DNA of 64,000 nt, taken from Pedobacter borealis DSM 19626 (lineage in GTDB: Bacteria; Bacteroidota; Bacteroidia; Sphingobacteriales; Sphingobacteriaceae). The notes beneath the pieces are model-generated. The model saw only the letters and a program-made list of their open reading frames with translations, was not told the DNA's origin and did not search any database. Position 1 is the stretch's first letter; each line of letters opens with the position of its first letter. The position numbers and the translations under genes are program-made. Of the stretch, positions 45,801-52,650 are shown in pieces. The stretch spans positions 1-64,000 of the forward strand of contig NZ_JAUG01000009.1 of the NCBI RefSeq assembly GCF_000708285.2. Reading direction: 5' to 3'.

Positions 45801-46232
45801 GATACCGACTTGGAATTATATATTCCTGACGCATACATTACCAATATTACCGAGCGTTACAATTTATATACCGAGCTTTCTAAACTCGATAACGAAGCGG
45901 AATTAGCCATTTTTGAAAAACATTTGGCCGACCGTTTCGGTCCGGTCCCGCCACAGGTGAAAACCATGCTGAGTGTGGTGCGCTTGCAATGGCTGGGCAA
46001 GAGATTGGGTTTCGAGAAAATTAGTTTCAAGAAAAATAGTTTGCGCGGATATTTCTTAAGCGATAAACAATCGGCTTATTTCGATTCGAATACCTTTACC
46101 AAGATTTTAACTTTTGCACAAAACCATCCACGTATGTGCAATTTAAAAGAGGTAAAAAATACCTTAAGAATTGCTTTTGATAACATAAGTACTGTTGAAG
46201 AAGCAATTGAAACTTTAGAACTTATCGATTAA
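42894..46232 (+). CDS. mfd: transcription-repair coupling factor Mfd
   Basis: 1112 residues. Mfd frees stalled RNA polymerase and recruits UvrA to the lesion. Residues ~1-330 are UvrB-like, ~430-520 the polymerase-interacting CarD-like domain (GDYVTHIDHGIGKYAGLEKV), ~540-900 the RecG-like motor with Walker A GDVGFGKTE (about 586-594) and DEEQ near 687-690. The TRCF C-terminal domain follows. The start appears to be TTG at 42894, since no ATG lies near and the NIRDLINRYK start matches the family. Two tandem hairpins follow it. Confidence 0.95.
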   Translation: MNIRDLINRYKTDDRVTQFTKALNSSKNPKIQLKGLVGSADAIVALSSYFILHKPILFVLPDREEAAYFQSDLESVLDKQVLLFPSSYRKSFDFTQVDTANVLARAEVLNELNHDSEYGKIVVSYPEAIAEKVIDRSALEKNTLEISLGAKLGIDFINEFLIDYDFDRRDFVYEPGQFSIRGGIVDIFSFSSDLPYRIEFFGDEVESIRSFEIESQLSVEDVKSLTIVPNVQAKFLTESNISILDYIDQDTHLWFKDVEFTLDIVKAGFKKAVELWKALPAADKIQNPEWIDPKFAFTDEKLLGDHLQDFPLIEFGKQFFYKTDNRFEFETKPQPSFNKDFNLLIHNLKENEKAGIVNFIFTDSPKQIERLYAILEDIDKTAKFTPINSMLREGFIDPQIQTAFYTDHQIFDRYYKYKLKKGYQKSQAITLKDLRELKSGDYVTHIDHGIGKYAGLEKVEVNGKTQEMIRLIYADNDLLYVNINSLNRIAKYSGKESGVPKMNKLGTDAWDKLKKTTKKKVKDIARDLIKLYALRKTQAGTAFSPDSYLQTELEASFIYEDTPDQLKATQDVKKDMESPHPMDRLVCGDVGFGKTEIAVRAAFKAVAEGKQAAILVPTTILALQHFKTFSSRLKDFPVTVDYINRFKTSKQIKDTLAEAAAGKVDILIGTHRLLSKDVKFKDLGIMIIDEEQKFGVTAKERLKAVRVNVDTLTLTATPIPRTLHFSLMGARDLSIISTPPPNRQPVNTELHVFNDKLIQEAVQFELDRGGQVFFIHNRVNDLMQLGGLIQKLVPKARIGIAHGQLDGDQLEDVMLDFINGEKDVLVATTIIEAGLDIPNANTIIINHAHMFGLSDLHQMRGRVGRSNKKAFCYLLSPPLSTLTSEARKRLSAIEEFSDLGSGFNVAMRDLDIRGSGNLLGAEQSGFIAEIGFEMYHKILDEAIQELKEAEFKGLFENEPARPFVGFTQVDTDLELYIPDAYITNITERYNLYTELSKLDNEAELAIFEKHLADRFGPVPPQVKTMLSVVRLQWLGKRLGFEKISFKKNSLRGYFLSDKQSAYFDSNTFTKILTFAQNHPRMCNLKEVKNTLRIAFDNISTVEEAIETLELID

Positions 46233-46234
46233 AA

Positions 46235-46308
46235 AACGTTAATTCAGTCAGTTCGTTGACTGAATTAACGTTAATTGAGTCAGTCTATTGACTGAATTAA
46301 CGTTTTTT
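46235..46308 (+). terminator. tandem overlapping terminator hairpins after mfd
   Basis: The first hairpin has 16-bp perfect arms (AACGTTAATTCAGTCA; 46235-46250 and 46257-46272). The second (46267-46282 and 46289-46304) shares AACGTT with the first and has one mismatch. A T-run ends it at 46303-46308, and an A-run precedes the first, allowing termination in both directions. Confidence 0.85.
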
Positions 46309-46310
46309 CT

Positions 46311-46318
46311 TATATTTG
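46311..46318 (+). promoter_or_regulatory. -7 box TATATTTG before the DUF4143 ATPase
   Basis: An exact TAnnTTTG box ending six bases before the ATG at 46324 and starting three bases after the terminator's T-run. Confidence 0.55.
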
Positions 46319-46323
46319 ACTAA

Positions 46324-47460
46324 ATGGAAAGTCAAATTATTAGATCTTTACAGCCAATTATCCTCAACAAGATTGGGAAGAATAAAGTAATCCTAATTTT
46401 TGGTACTAGGAGGGTAGGGAAAACCTGGCTGGTAGAAAATATCGTCAAAGATACCAATATCGATTATCTCTCTTTAAATGGAGAAGATCAGGATGTACAG
46501 ATACTATTATCAACACGAACTGCGGCCAATTACAAAAGAGTATTGGGAAATGCCAAACTACTCATTATTGACGAAGCACAGGTTATCCCTGAAATCGGAA
46601 AAATATTAAAGTTACTTATTGATACTTTCAAAGAACTGACAATAATAGCAAGCGGATCGTCTACTTTTGATCTTTCGAACCAAACAGGAGAGCCACTAAC
46701 GGGAAGAAGTTTAACCTATTATCTTTATCCTATAGCACAGGTTGAATTGGATGAACAGGAAAATGCTTTGCAAACCACCCAAAATCTTGAAGAAAGATTA
46801 ATTTTCGGCTCTTATCCGGAGTTGTTTCATTTGAGCTCATTGGCAGATAAAGCGCAATATTTGACTGAATTAGTTAAATCATATCTATTAAAAGACATTT
46901 TGATGTATGAGAACATCCAAAATAGCGCAAAATTACTGGAGTTACTAAAACTTATCGCCTACCAGGTAGGTTCGGAAGTTTCAATTGATGAAATTTCGCG
47001 CACCTTGGGTATCAGTAAAAACACGGTAGACCGTTATCTCGATTTGCTTTCAAAGGTTTTCATCATCTATAAAGTTGGTGGATATAGTAACAATTTAAGG
47101 AAAGAGGTTACAAAATCATCCAAATGGTATTTTTACGACAATGGGATCCGGAATGCAATCGTTAATGATTTCAGGTTATTAGCCTTACGTAATGATCAGG
47201 GTATTTTATGGGAAAATTACTGTTTTAGTGAGCGCATCAAAAAAATGGAGTACGAACAGCAAAATGCCAGTCACTACTTTTGGAGAACTTATGACCAGCA
47301 GGAAATAGACCTTATTGAAATTAATAACGGAGAAATTTTAGCTGCCGATTTCAAATGGGGAAACCAAAAGAAGAAGATACCTGGTTTTTTTGCTAAAAAC
47401 TATCCTCAGGCCACCTTTTCTGTAATTAACAAAGAAAATTATTTAGATTTTATATTATAA
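46324..47460 (+). CDS. AAA ATPase with DUF4143 domain
   Basis: 378 residues. AAA-type ATPase with Walker A GTRRVGKT at 27-34 and Walker B LLIIDEAQ at 79-86; a winged-helix region (about 220-250, EISRTLGISKNTVDRYLDLL) and a C-terminal DUF4143 domain with an endonuclease-like YFWRTYDQQEIDLIE segment near 320-335. Family members are often described as predicted ATPases of unknown role and recur in bacterial genomes as isolated genes. The start codon lies right behind a promoter box, so the mRNA may be leaderless. The DUF3820 gene follows with no gap. Confidence 0.9.
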   Translation: MESQIIRSLQPIILNKIGKNKVILIFGTRRVGKTWLVENIVKDTNIDYLSLNGEDQDVQILLSTRTAANYKRVLGNAKLLIIDEAQVIPEIGKILKLLIDTFKELTIIASGSSTFDLSNQTGEPLTGRSLTYYLYPIAQVELDEQENALQTTQNLEERLIFGSYPELFHLSSLADKAQYLTELVKSYLLKDILMYENIQNSAKLLELLKLIAYQVGSEVSIDEISRTLGISKNTVDRYLDLLSKVFIIYKVGGYSNNLRKEVTKSSKWYFYDNGIRNAIVNDFRLLALRNDQGILWENYCFSERIKKMEYEQQNASHYFWRTYDQQEIDLIEINNGEILAADFKWGNQKKKIPGFFAKNYPQATFSVINKENYLDFIL

Positions 47461-47682
47461 ATGTTAGACCCAACCTTATTGCTCGATTTAGTGAAAATGC
47501 AAATGCCTTACGGAAAATACAAAGGTTACCTGATCTGCAATATCCCCGAAAGTTATTTGCTTTGGTATAAGGATAAAGGTTTCCCAAAAGGGAAATTGGG
47601 CGATTTAATGGCTACGATGTTCGAGATACGGGTGAATGGATTGGAATACCTGTTGACGCCATTGAAGAATCAAAATCGGTAG
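47461..47682 (+). CDS. DUF3820 family protein
   Basis: 73 residues with the DUF3820 core: MPYGKYKGYLICNIPESYLLWY at 14-35 (split around the GKYKG turn), then GFPKGKLGDLMATMFEI. Function unknown. Its ATG immediately follows the stop codon of the ATPase gene (TAAATG), so translation is probably coupled. Confidence 0.85.
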   Translation: MLDPTLLLDLVKMQMPYGKYKGYLICNIPESYLLWYKDKGFPKGKLGDLMATMFEIRVNGLEYLLTPLKNQNR

Positions 47683-47840
47683 TTATGAATGATAGGTTAA
47701 TGCGAACATTTATTACCAGCGATTGTCTTCCCGAACCAAAAAGTGATGGCGGCAGGTATAGAGGAATCGTCATTCCCAACTTGATTGGGAATCGTAATGC
47801 CGTAGTAGGGTCGCAGGTTGCATTAAGATTCCCGCCTGCG

Positions 47841-48318
47841 CCTATCGTGTGGACACATCTTTTAGTTTGGGTTTTTATGCGTTTTGCTAACCAATTTTAA
47901 TAAAGCAAAGGTTTTACAGAAGATCGCCGTCAATCCCAAGTGGCGGAGAAATCAAAAAAACAGTTGCACAAAAGAAAAAATAGCACTACCAAACCTTAAA
48001 CGCAGTGGTTTTGTGTTCATAAACGCTGCTTCAAAATGTTACGAAAATTGAACACAAAACGAAGTGCCGCTGTTTTTTTGATGTGCTTGGATTGTGCTGA
48101 GCCGCCTTGCTGGATTGACAAAGCGCTTTGGGTACTTTGGAGCGCCAAAGTACCATGCCCCGCGGCAAAGAGCGAAAAAAAATGACATTTGTGTTTTCTT
48201 AAGGAATCAAGGCAGTTAATAGCAGGAAAGATGCTGAAATAAATTCAGCATGACGATCGCCTTAGGCAAAGGAACTAGAAACAAATCTAGATTAAAAAAG
48301 ATGTGTCCACACGATAGG
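47841..48318. mobile_element. MITE-like element, 23-bp inverted repeats, 6-bp target duplication
   Basis: The terminal inverted repeats at 47841-47863 and 48296-48318 are perfectly complementary over 23 bases (outer end CCTATCGTGTGGACAC). Both ends are flanked by the direct repeat CCTGCG (47835-47840 and 48319-48324), the hallmark of a transposition target duplication. The 478-bp interior has two hairpins (TTTTGTGTTCA/TGAACACAAAA and GGTACTTTGG/CCAAAGTACC), a half copy of a palindromic repeat at 48231-48255, and no convincing gene. It would need a transposase supplied elsewhere. Confidence 0.8.
48231..48255. repeat. half copy of palindromic repeat inside the MITE-like element
   Basis: The segment reads ATGCTGAAATAAATTCAGC followed by ATGACG and matches the right arm of the copies at 39724 and 59803. 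Confidence 0.7.
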
Positions 48319-48462
48319 CCTGCGCTGGAAAGACGACCGTTTTGAATAGATCTCTCCATTGCACTGCGCTCCAGGAGATGACGACTAATCTGTAAAAACC
48401 GCAGATCAAAATTTATAGCAGAAAAAACCTGCGTTGATCAGCTTAATCTGCGGGAAACAAAT

Positions 48463-49179
48463 CTATATCTCACAACCATTTTCATCGCAAACCGCACCAT
48501 CATTTTTATTTAATGAAGTTAGCGTTGTTTTGGGTTGAGTTTCTTTCCACTCCGTAAAACTTTGGGTAAGCGCATCGGTAAAAGCCTGCACGGGTTGAGC
48601 ACCTGAAACACCGTACTTGCGGTCCATTACAAAATAAGGCACACCACGGATTCCTAAATTCTGGCTTTCATAAATATCATAACGAACAGCTTCAGCAAAC
48701 TCATTCCCATTCAGAACTGATTCGGCCTCATCTTTATCCAAGCCAATTTCTACGGCAAGATCAACCAAAACACTCGTTTCACCGATATTTTTACTGTTTA
48801 CGAAATGTGCTTCAAACAGTTTTTCTTCGGCTAAATCCTGAAGGTTATGTTTTGCCGCCAAATGGATCAAACGATGAGCATTGAAGGTATTGGCAGGGAT
48901 ATTCGTATCAAAATCTATCTTCAAACCAGCATTTGCAGCCATATCAACAACCTGTTTGGTCATTTGCTTAGCTTGCTCGATTGGCATTCCCTTACTCCGC
49001 GAAAGGTAATCGTACACCGATTCGTTATTGGTATTGTGATACTCTGGATTGAGCTGATAGCTCTTCCAATCCACCTCAATTTCATTTTTGAAAGGTAATT
49101 TTTCTATTGCCTGTTCAAAATGTCTTTTCCCGATATAGCAAAACGGACACATTACGTCCGACCAGATTTCTACTTTCAT
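48463..49179 (-). CDS. DsbA/FrnE family oxidoreductase
   Basis: 238 residues with a thioredoxin fold interrupted by a helical domain, as in FrnE/2-hydroxychromene isomerase-like proteins. The active site CPFC is at 11-14, so it keeps the disulfide-type pair. No signal peptide is seen, so it appears cytoplasmic. RGVPYFVMDRKYGVSGAQP near 180-200 holds the cis-Pro. A cysteine pair near the C-terminus (CDENGCEI) could be an extra metal or redox site. It stands alone. Confidence 0.9.
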   Translation of the reverse strand: MKVEIWSDVMCPFCYIGKRHFEQAIEKLPFKNEIEVDWKSYQLNPEYHNTNNESVYDYLSRSKGMPIEQAKQMTKQVVDMAANAGLKIDFDTNIPANTFNAHRLIHLAAKHNLQDLAEEKLFEAHFVNSKNIGETSVLVDLAVEIGLDKDEAESVLNGNEFAEAVRYDIYESQNLGIRGVPYFVMDRKYGVSGAQPVQAFTDALTQSFTEWKETQPKTTLTSLNKNDGAVCDENGCEI

Positions 49180-49229
49180 AACACAAAATTAAGGTGATTA
49201 AAGTTGAGTAAAGTAAGGCTAAAGTAAAA

Positions 49230-49255
49230 AGCCGCTATCGTTTAGGATAGCGGCT
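49230..49255 (-). terminator. terminator in the M14-FrnE spacer
   Basis: The stem AGCCGCTATC / GATAGCGGCT has a CTAAAC-type loop and is followed on the minus strand by TTTTTA. Confidence 0.75.
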
Positions 49256-49287
49256 CTCATGTCTCAATAAAGATTATATCTAGATAT

Positions 49288-49390
49288 CGTCATTTCGACC
49301 GCAGTGTTCCAAAGGAATTCCTTTGGAGGAGAAATCTTTGGACTATGTTAAAAGATTTCTCCATTTCGCTACGTTTCAGTCGAAATGACG
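49288..49390. repeat. palindromic repeat, GTCATTTCGAC...GTCGAAATGAC
   Basis: The outer ends CGTCATTTCGAC and GTCGAAATGACG are complementary and enclose AAAGGAATTCCTTT and paired GAGAAATCTTT/AAAGATTTCTC. It lies after the M14 gene. Confidence 0.8.
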
Positions 49391-49422
49391 ACCTTTATAT
49401 TAGATTTGTCAATCAATTATAA

Positions 49423-52119
49423 TTACTTGTACAACTGGTTAAATATCAGTTTAAAAGTACCGTGCGTTTGCGCTCTAAATGCAATTTCTGGCCCAAAAGC
49501 AAGCAGTTTGCCTTTACCAACCTTCGCTTCGAAGGCCGTTACACCATCTTGCAGGTAAGCCTGCCCCCAGGCCCAGCCGCTACGCAATGGTGTCGCATTT
49601 TCGAACCACATTAAAGGTTTAATCTTTCCAGAAACAATGGCGTCGCCTGTGAGCTTAAAAACGGGGCTGTTGTCAAAATATATGTCAGCTTCCTTTTTCA
49701 TGCCCCAGGTTGTTGGCAAAGTTGTATCAACACCAACATTTAAAACACTTCCCGGAACATAATATTTTTCAGCAGGTAATCTCTTTTCCTCTCCGTTTAC
49801 GATTTCAACCATTGCATTCCGAACTGGAAGATTTAAGTGATAAGCTAAATTGGTGCTACTGCCAATGGCTACAATATTGCCCCCGACTTCCAAAAATTTC
49901 TTTAATTCAGGGATCGATTTGTCTGCAGTGATCCTTCCCAAACGGTTTCTAAACTCTTGAGGAACTTCTTCTGCCTTTGGTCCGAAAGACCTGTTTCCAC
50001 CCCCCCCTCCTTGTACCGATGGTATTGCGCCACCCACAAAAACAATTACATCGTATTTAGATTTTAAGTTTCCGGCATCTATATCCTGTGGATAAATTAC
50101 TGTTGCGTTATAATGGTATTGCTCCATTAAAAATCGCACCCACCCTGAGGCCATAGAACCTCCATAGGTATCCCAAAGGGCAATTCTTCCGGCAGAGATT
50201 TTAATTTTATCTTTTGGTGCAGCAGCACTTTTCAGTTTGATGTTTGCTTTTTCCAATATTGATTTCCCCGCTGACGAAACATAAAAATCGCCATTTTCAG
50301 TCGACCGGTAAACTTCAACCTTGTTTTTCAATAAGTCATTTACTGCGGTATAGGAATCATTTTGTGCTGCGCTTAACATATAGCTAGATCCGTTAGGTAA
50401 TTTATTATCTGACTTTAATAAAGCACCGTACGGATTTTTCTCAAACGGCCCTGAAAAATCATCCAGAATCTGATCGAATTTCACATCCATTAAATAAGCT
50501 AAGGTCCATCCTGCAGCATCATATGGTGGAATTGGCGCACCTCCTTCATATTTAAAATCATTTGGGTGATCTTGGGGTTCGAACATATCTAAAACATGCG
50601 GACGAAAAGACTGATCGGTTTTTACGACATAACTTCCGGCAGGATAATTTTTCCCTGCAACGGCAAATGAAGTGGTTGCTTTTTGAACCACAATACCCGT
50701 TCTGATCAAAGCGTTTAAAAATTTAACGGCAGAATTAAAATCCGGCTGATCGGCACTTAAAATGTATCCGCGAGGATCTCTGTTTATCGGAGCCTTCATC
50801 ACCGTATCAAAGGCTTTCATGCTAAGCTGACGCCGGGAGCCAAAATCGGCATCTCCGCCTGCTACAGTCGTACTTTTTTCGCCTTTTGCCGCATTATTAA
50901 TGGCTTCTATTTTTTTAGGAGAAAAAGACCAGGTGTCTTTTTTACCACGTTCTATCGAATTTCTACCCATCTGGTAAATGTTGTACAACAATTCGTCGCG
51001 GTAACGTTGTGCATAGTTTAAAACGGCATAGTTTAACGATACTGAATAATCGATAGAGTTTTTAAAGTACCATTTCCTCGGGGTAATCGGGTTTGGCGAA
51101 TCGCCGTTCGGCAATAATCTCGAAGGAACTAACGGAATTTCAGAAGGCGTAGGGTTCCCGATGATTTCGGTCAAGAGCCCAATCATATTATGAAAATAAG
51201 TGGTGGTTCTTAAACCGCCATTGTACCAGGTGGAGTAAACCGATCCTCCACGTTGGGTATAACCAGGTTTGTTTTCTACATTCATACGGTTGTGCATGGC
51301 CGCGCCAACGGCATCTAAACTGGTTAACAGCGTTGGGTCGAAAACATAATTGAAAGGATCGCGATAAGGTGGGCCAGCAACAACGGTTCCTGCCGGACCG
51401 GCCTGATGATGGTTGTACATAATCTGCGGAATCCATTCCACAAAAAGCTGTCGCCCGATATTCTGCGTTTCTTTAAGGTTTAACATAAAAAAATCGCGGT
51501 TGTTATCATGTCCTGCATATTTTTCATACAAAACAGGCAAGCCCGAGGTTGTTCTTTTCTTGGGGTCTTTCTCTCTCATGTACCAATTGCTCACCAGTTC
51601 TTGCCCATCAGGATTCGCATGGGTAAACAAAATGATCACGTTATCCAAAATACGTAAGGTTTCAGGGTCTTTTCTGGAGGCAAACTCATAAGCGGTTTCG
51701 ATCAGCTGATGTGCACCCACTACCTCGTTTGCGTGCAAGCCACCATCTATCCAAACTACTGCTTTACCTTCCTGGGCTAATGCTTTCGCCTGCTCAGGTG
51801 TAATTTCTGCATGTGCCAACTGTTGCGAAATTTCCTTGTAACGCGCTAATTTCTTCAGGTTTTCTGGTGAAGAAACAATCAACATATATTGACTTCTACC
51901 TTCTTCGGTTTTGCCGATATCAACCAATTTAATGCGGTCAGAACTTGTCGCGAGTTTCTTAAAATAAGCTTCTGTTTGGGTATAATTGGCCAATTGGTAA
52001 TCGTCGCCGATATCAAAACCGAAATGCGATTTTGGCGTTGGCACTTCCTGCGCCAGCACCGCACAGCTATTTACCATTAAAAAAGCAAAGCAAAGCCATT
52101 TAAAGTAGATTTTTATCAT
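49423..52119 (-). CDS. secreted M14 zinc metallopeptidase
   Basis: 898 residues with signal peptide (to about 23, SCAVLAQE). The M14 domain has zinc ligands His129 and Glu132 in LHANE and a likely third His in MYNHHQAG near 240, with GHDNNRDFF supplying the substrate-binding Asn-Arg. M14 enzymes are carboxypeptidases, but large Bacteroidota members are poorly characterised. The C-terminal half (about 450-898) resembles a glutamine-amidotransferase-like fold (YDVIVFVGGAIPS, VGGNIVAIGSS). It is divergent from metE. Confidence 0.9.
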   Translation of the reverse strand: MIKIYFKWLCFAFLMVNSCAVLAQEVPTPKSHFGFDIGDDYQLANYTQTEAYFKKLATSSDRIKLVDIGKTEEGRSQYMLIVSSPENLKKLARYKEISQQLAHAEITPEQAKALAQEGKAVVWIDGGLHANEVVGAHQLIETAYEFASRKDPETLRILDNVIILFTHANPDGQELVSNWYMREKDPKKRTTSGLPVLYEKYAGHDNNRDFFMLNLKETQNIGRQLFVEWIPQIMYNHHQAGPAGTVVAGPPYRDPFNYVFDPTLLTSLDAVGAAMHNRMNVENKPGYTQRGGSVYSTWYNGGLRTTTYFHNMIGLLTEIIGNPTPSEIPLVPSRLLPNGDSPNPITPRKWYFKNSIDYSVSLNYAVLNYAQRYRDELLYNIYQMGRNSIERGKKDTWSFSPKKIEAINNAAKGEKSTTVAGGDADFGSRRQLSMKAFDTVMKAPINRDPRGYILSADQPDFNSAVKFLNALIRTGIVVQKATTSFAVAGKNYPAGSYVVKTDQSFRPHVLDMFEPQDHPNDFKYEGGAPIPPYDAAGWTLAYLMDVKFDQILDDFSGPFEKNPYGALLKSDNKLPNGSSYMLSAAQNDSYTAVNDLLKNKVEVYRSTENGDFYVSSAGKSILEKANIKLKSAAAPKDKIKISAGRIALWDTYGGSMASGWVRFLMEQYHYNATVIYPQDIDAGNLKSKYDVIVFVGGAIPSVQGGGGGNRSFGPKAEEVPQEFRNRLGRITADKSIPELKKFLEVGGNIVAIGSSTNLAYHLNLPVRNAMVEIVNGEEKRLPAEKYYVPGSVLNVGVDTTLPTTWGMKKEADIYFDNSPVFKLTGDAIVSGKIKPLMWFENATPLRSGWAWGQAYLQDGVTAFEAKVGKGKLLAFGPEIAFRAQTHGTFKLIFNQLYK

Positions 52120-52211
52120 AATAAAGTTTAGTTAGGTAATCAAATATAATAGAGAATAGGCTCCAAAAACGGCTTGCTGTAAATTTGTTACAAGTTTTAA
52201 ATCCTAATCCA

Positions 52212-52219
52212 TACATTTG
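52212..52219 (+). promoter_or_regulatory. -7 box TACATTTG of the metE transcript
   Basis: An exact TAnnTTTG box about 37 bases before the riboswitch aptamer, well placed to start a transcript carrying it. Confidence 0.55.
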
Positions 52220-52255
52220 TCCTGATGTAAGTTCTTAACTTTATTTTTCATCAAC

Positions 52256-52440
52256 CGATACAGGTTCCCGGAATACAACCGGGATTAATAGGGAATCGTG
52301 TGCAAATCACGAGCTGTCGCGCAACTGTAAATTCTGTCTTTTGTTAAAAAAGACAACGGTCATATCATTCATGCCACTGTGCCGTTTACCGGGATGGGAA
52401 GGCGATAAGATCGGGAATAAGTCAGGAGACCTGCCTATAT
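52256..52440 (+). ncRNA. cobalamin (B12) riboswitch
   Basis: The cobalamin aptamer landmarks are in order: ACAGGTTCCCGG start with AACCGGGATTAATAGGGAA, GTGCAAATCACG, the GCGCAACTGTAA core, the B12 box GCCACTG at 52373-52379, and the closing GGGAAGGCGATAAG...GTCAGGAGACCTGCC. It lies 211 bases before metE on the same strand. Known logic: with B12 bound, expression of the B12-independent synthase is shut off. The expression platform between 52440 and 52650 is not clear to me. Confidence 0.93.
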
Positions 52441-52650
52441 TGAATTGACGGTGCTTTCGCGTTATAAAGTAATTGGTCAGGTATGATTGTACACCATAAA
52501 ATTAACCATTTTATATGCTTGCTTTAAGCTTTTTGCTGATGAGTAGGCTGTTTGTGCGCTAACCTTTCCTTTTTTATTTCTAACAAAAAACATTATAAAA
52601 TATTGCTTTAAGGGCTTTTAAACGATTTATTTACTTAATCTTTAAAAGAG

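Larger units (their letters stand above)
47768..48335. repeat. REP-type palindrome interrupted by the 478-bp element
   Basis: The outer parts CGTCATTCCC (47768-47777) and CTGGAAAGACG (48325-48335) with GATTCCCGCCTGCG make a GTCAT-type palindromic repeat if the bases 47841-48324 (element plus one target copy) are removed. The element thus appears inserted into a pre-existing repeat. Confidence 0.65.

Noticed and set aside
47685-47900. 71-codon open frame after the DUF3820 gene
   Set aside because: It runs through a palindromic repeat and into the inverted repeat of the MITE-like element, and its codons follow repeat sequence, not protein-like composition.
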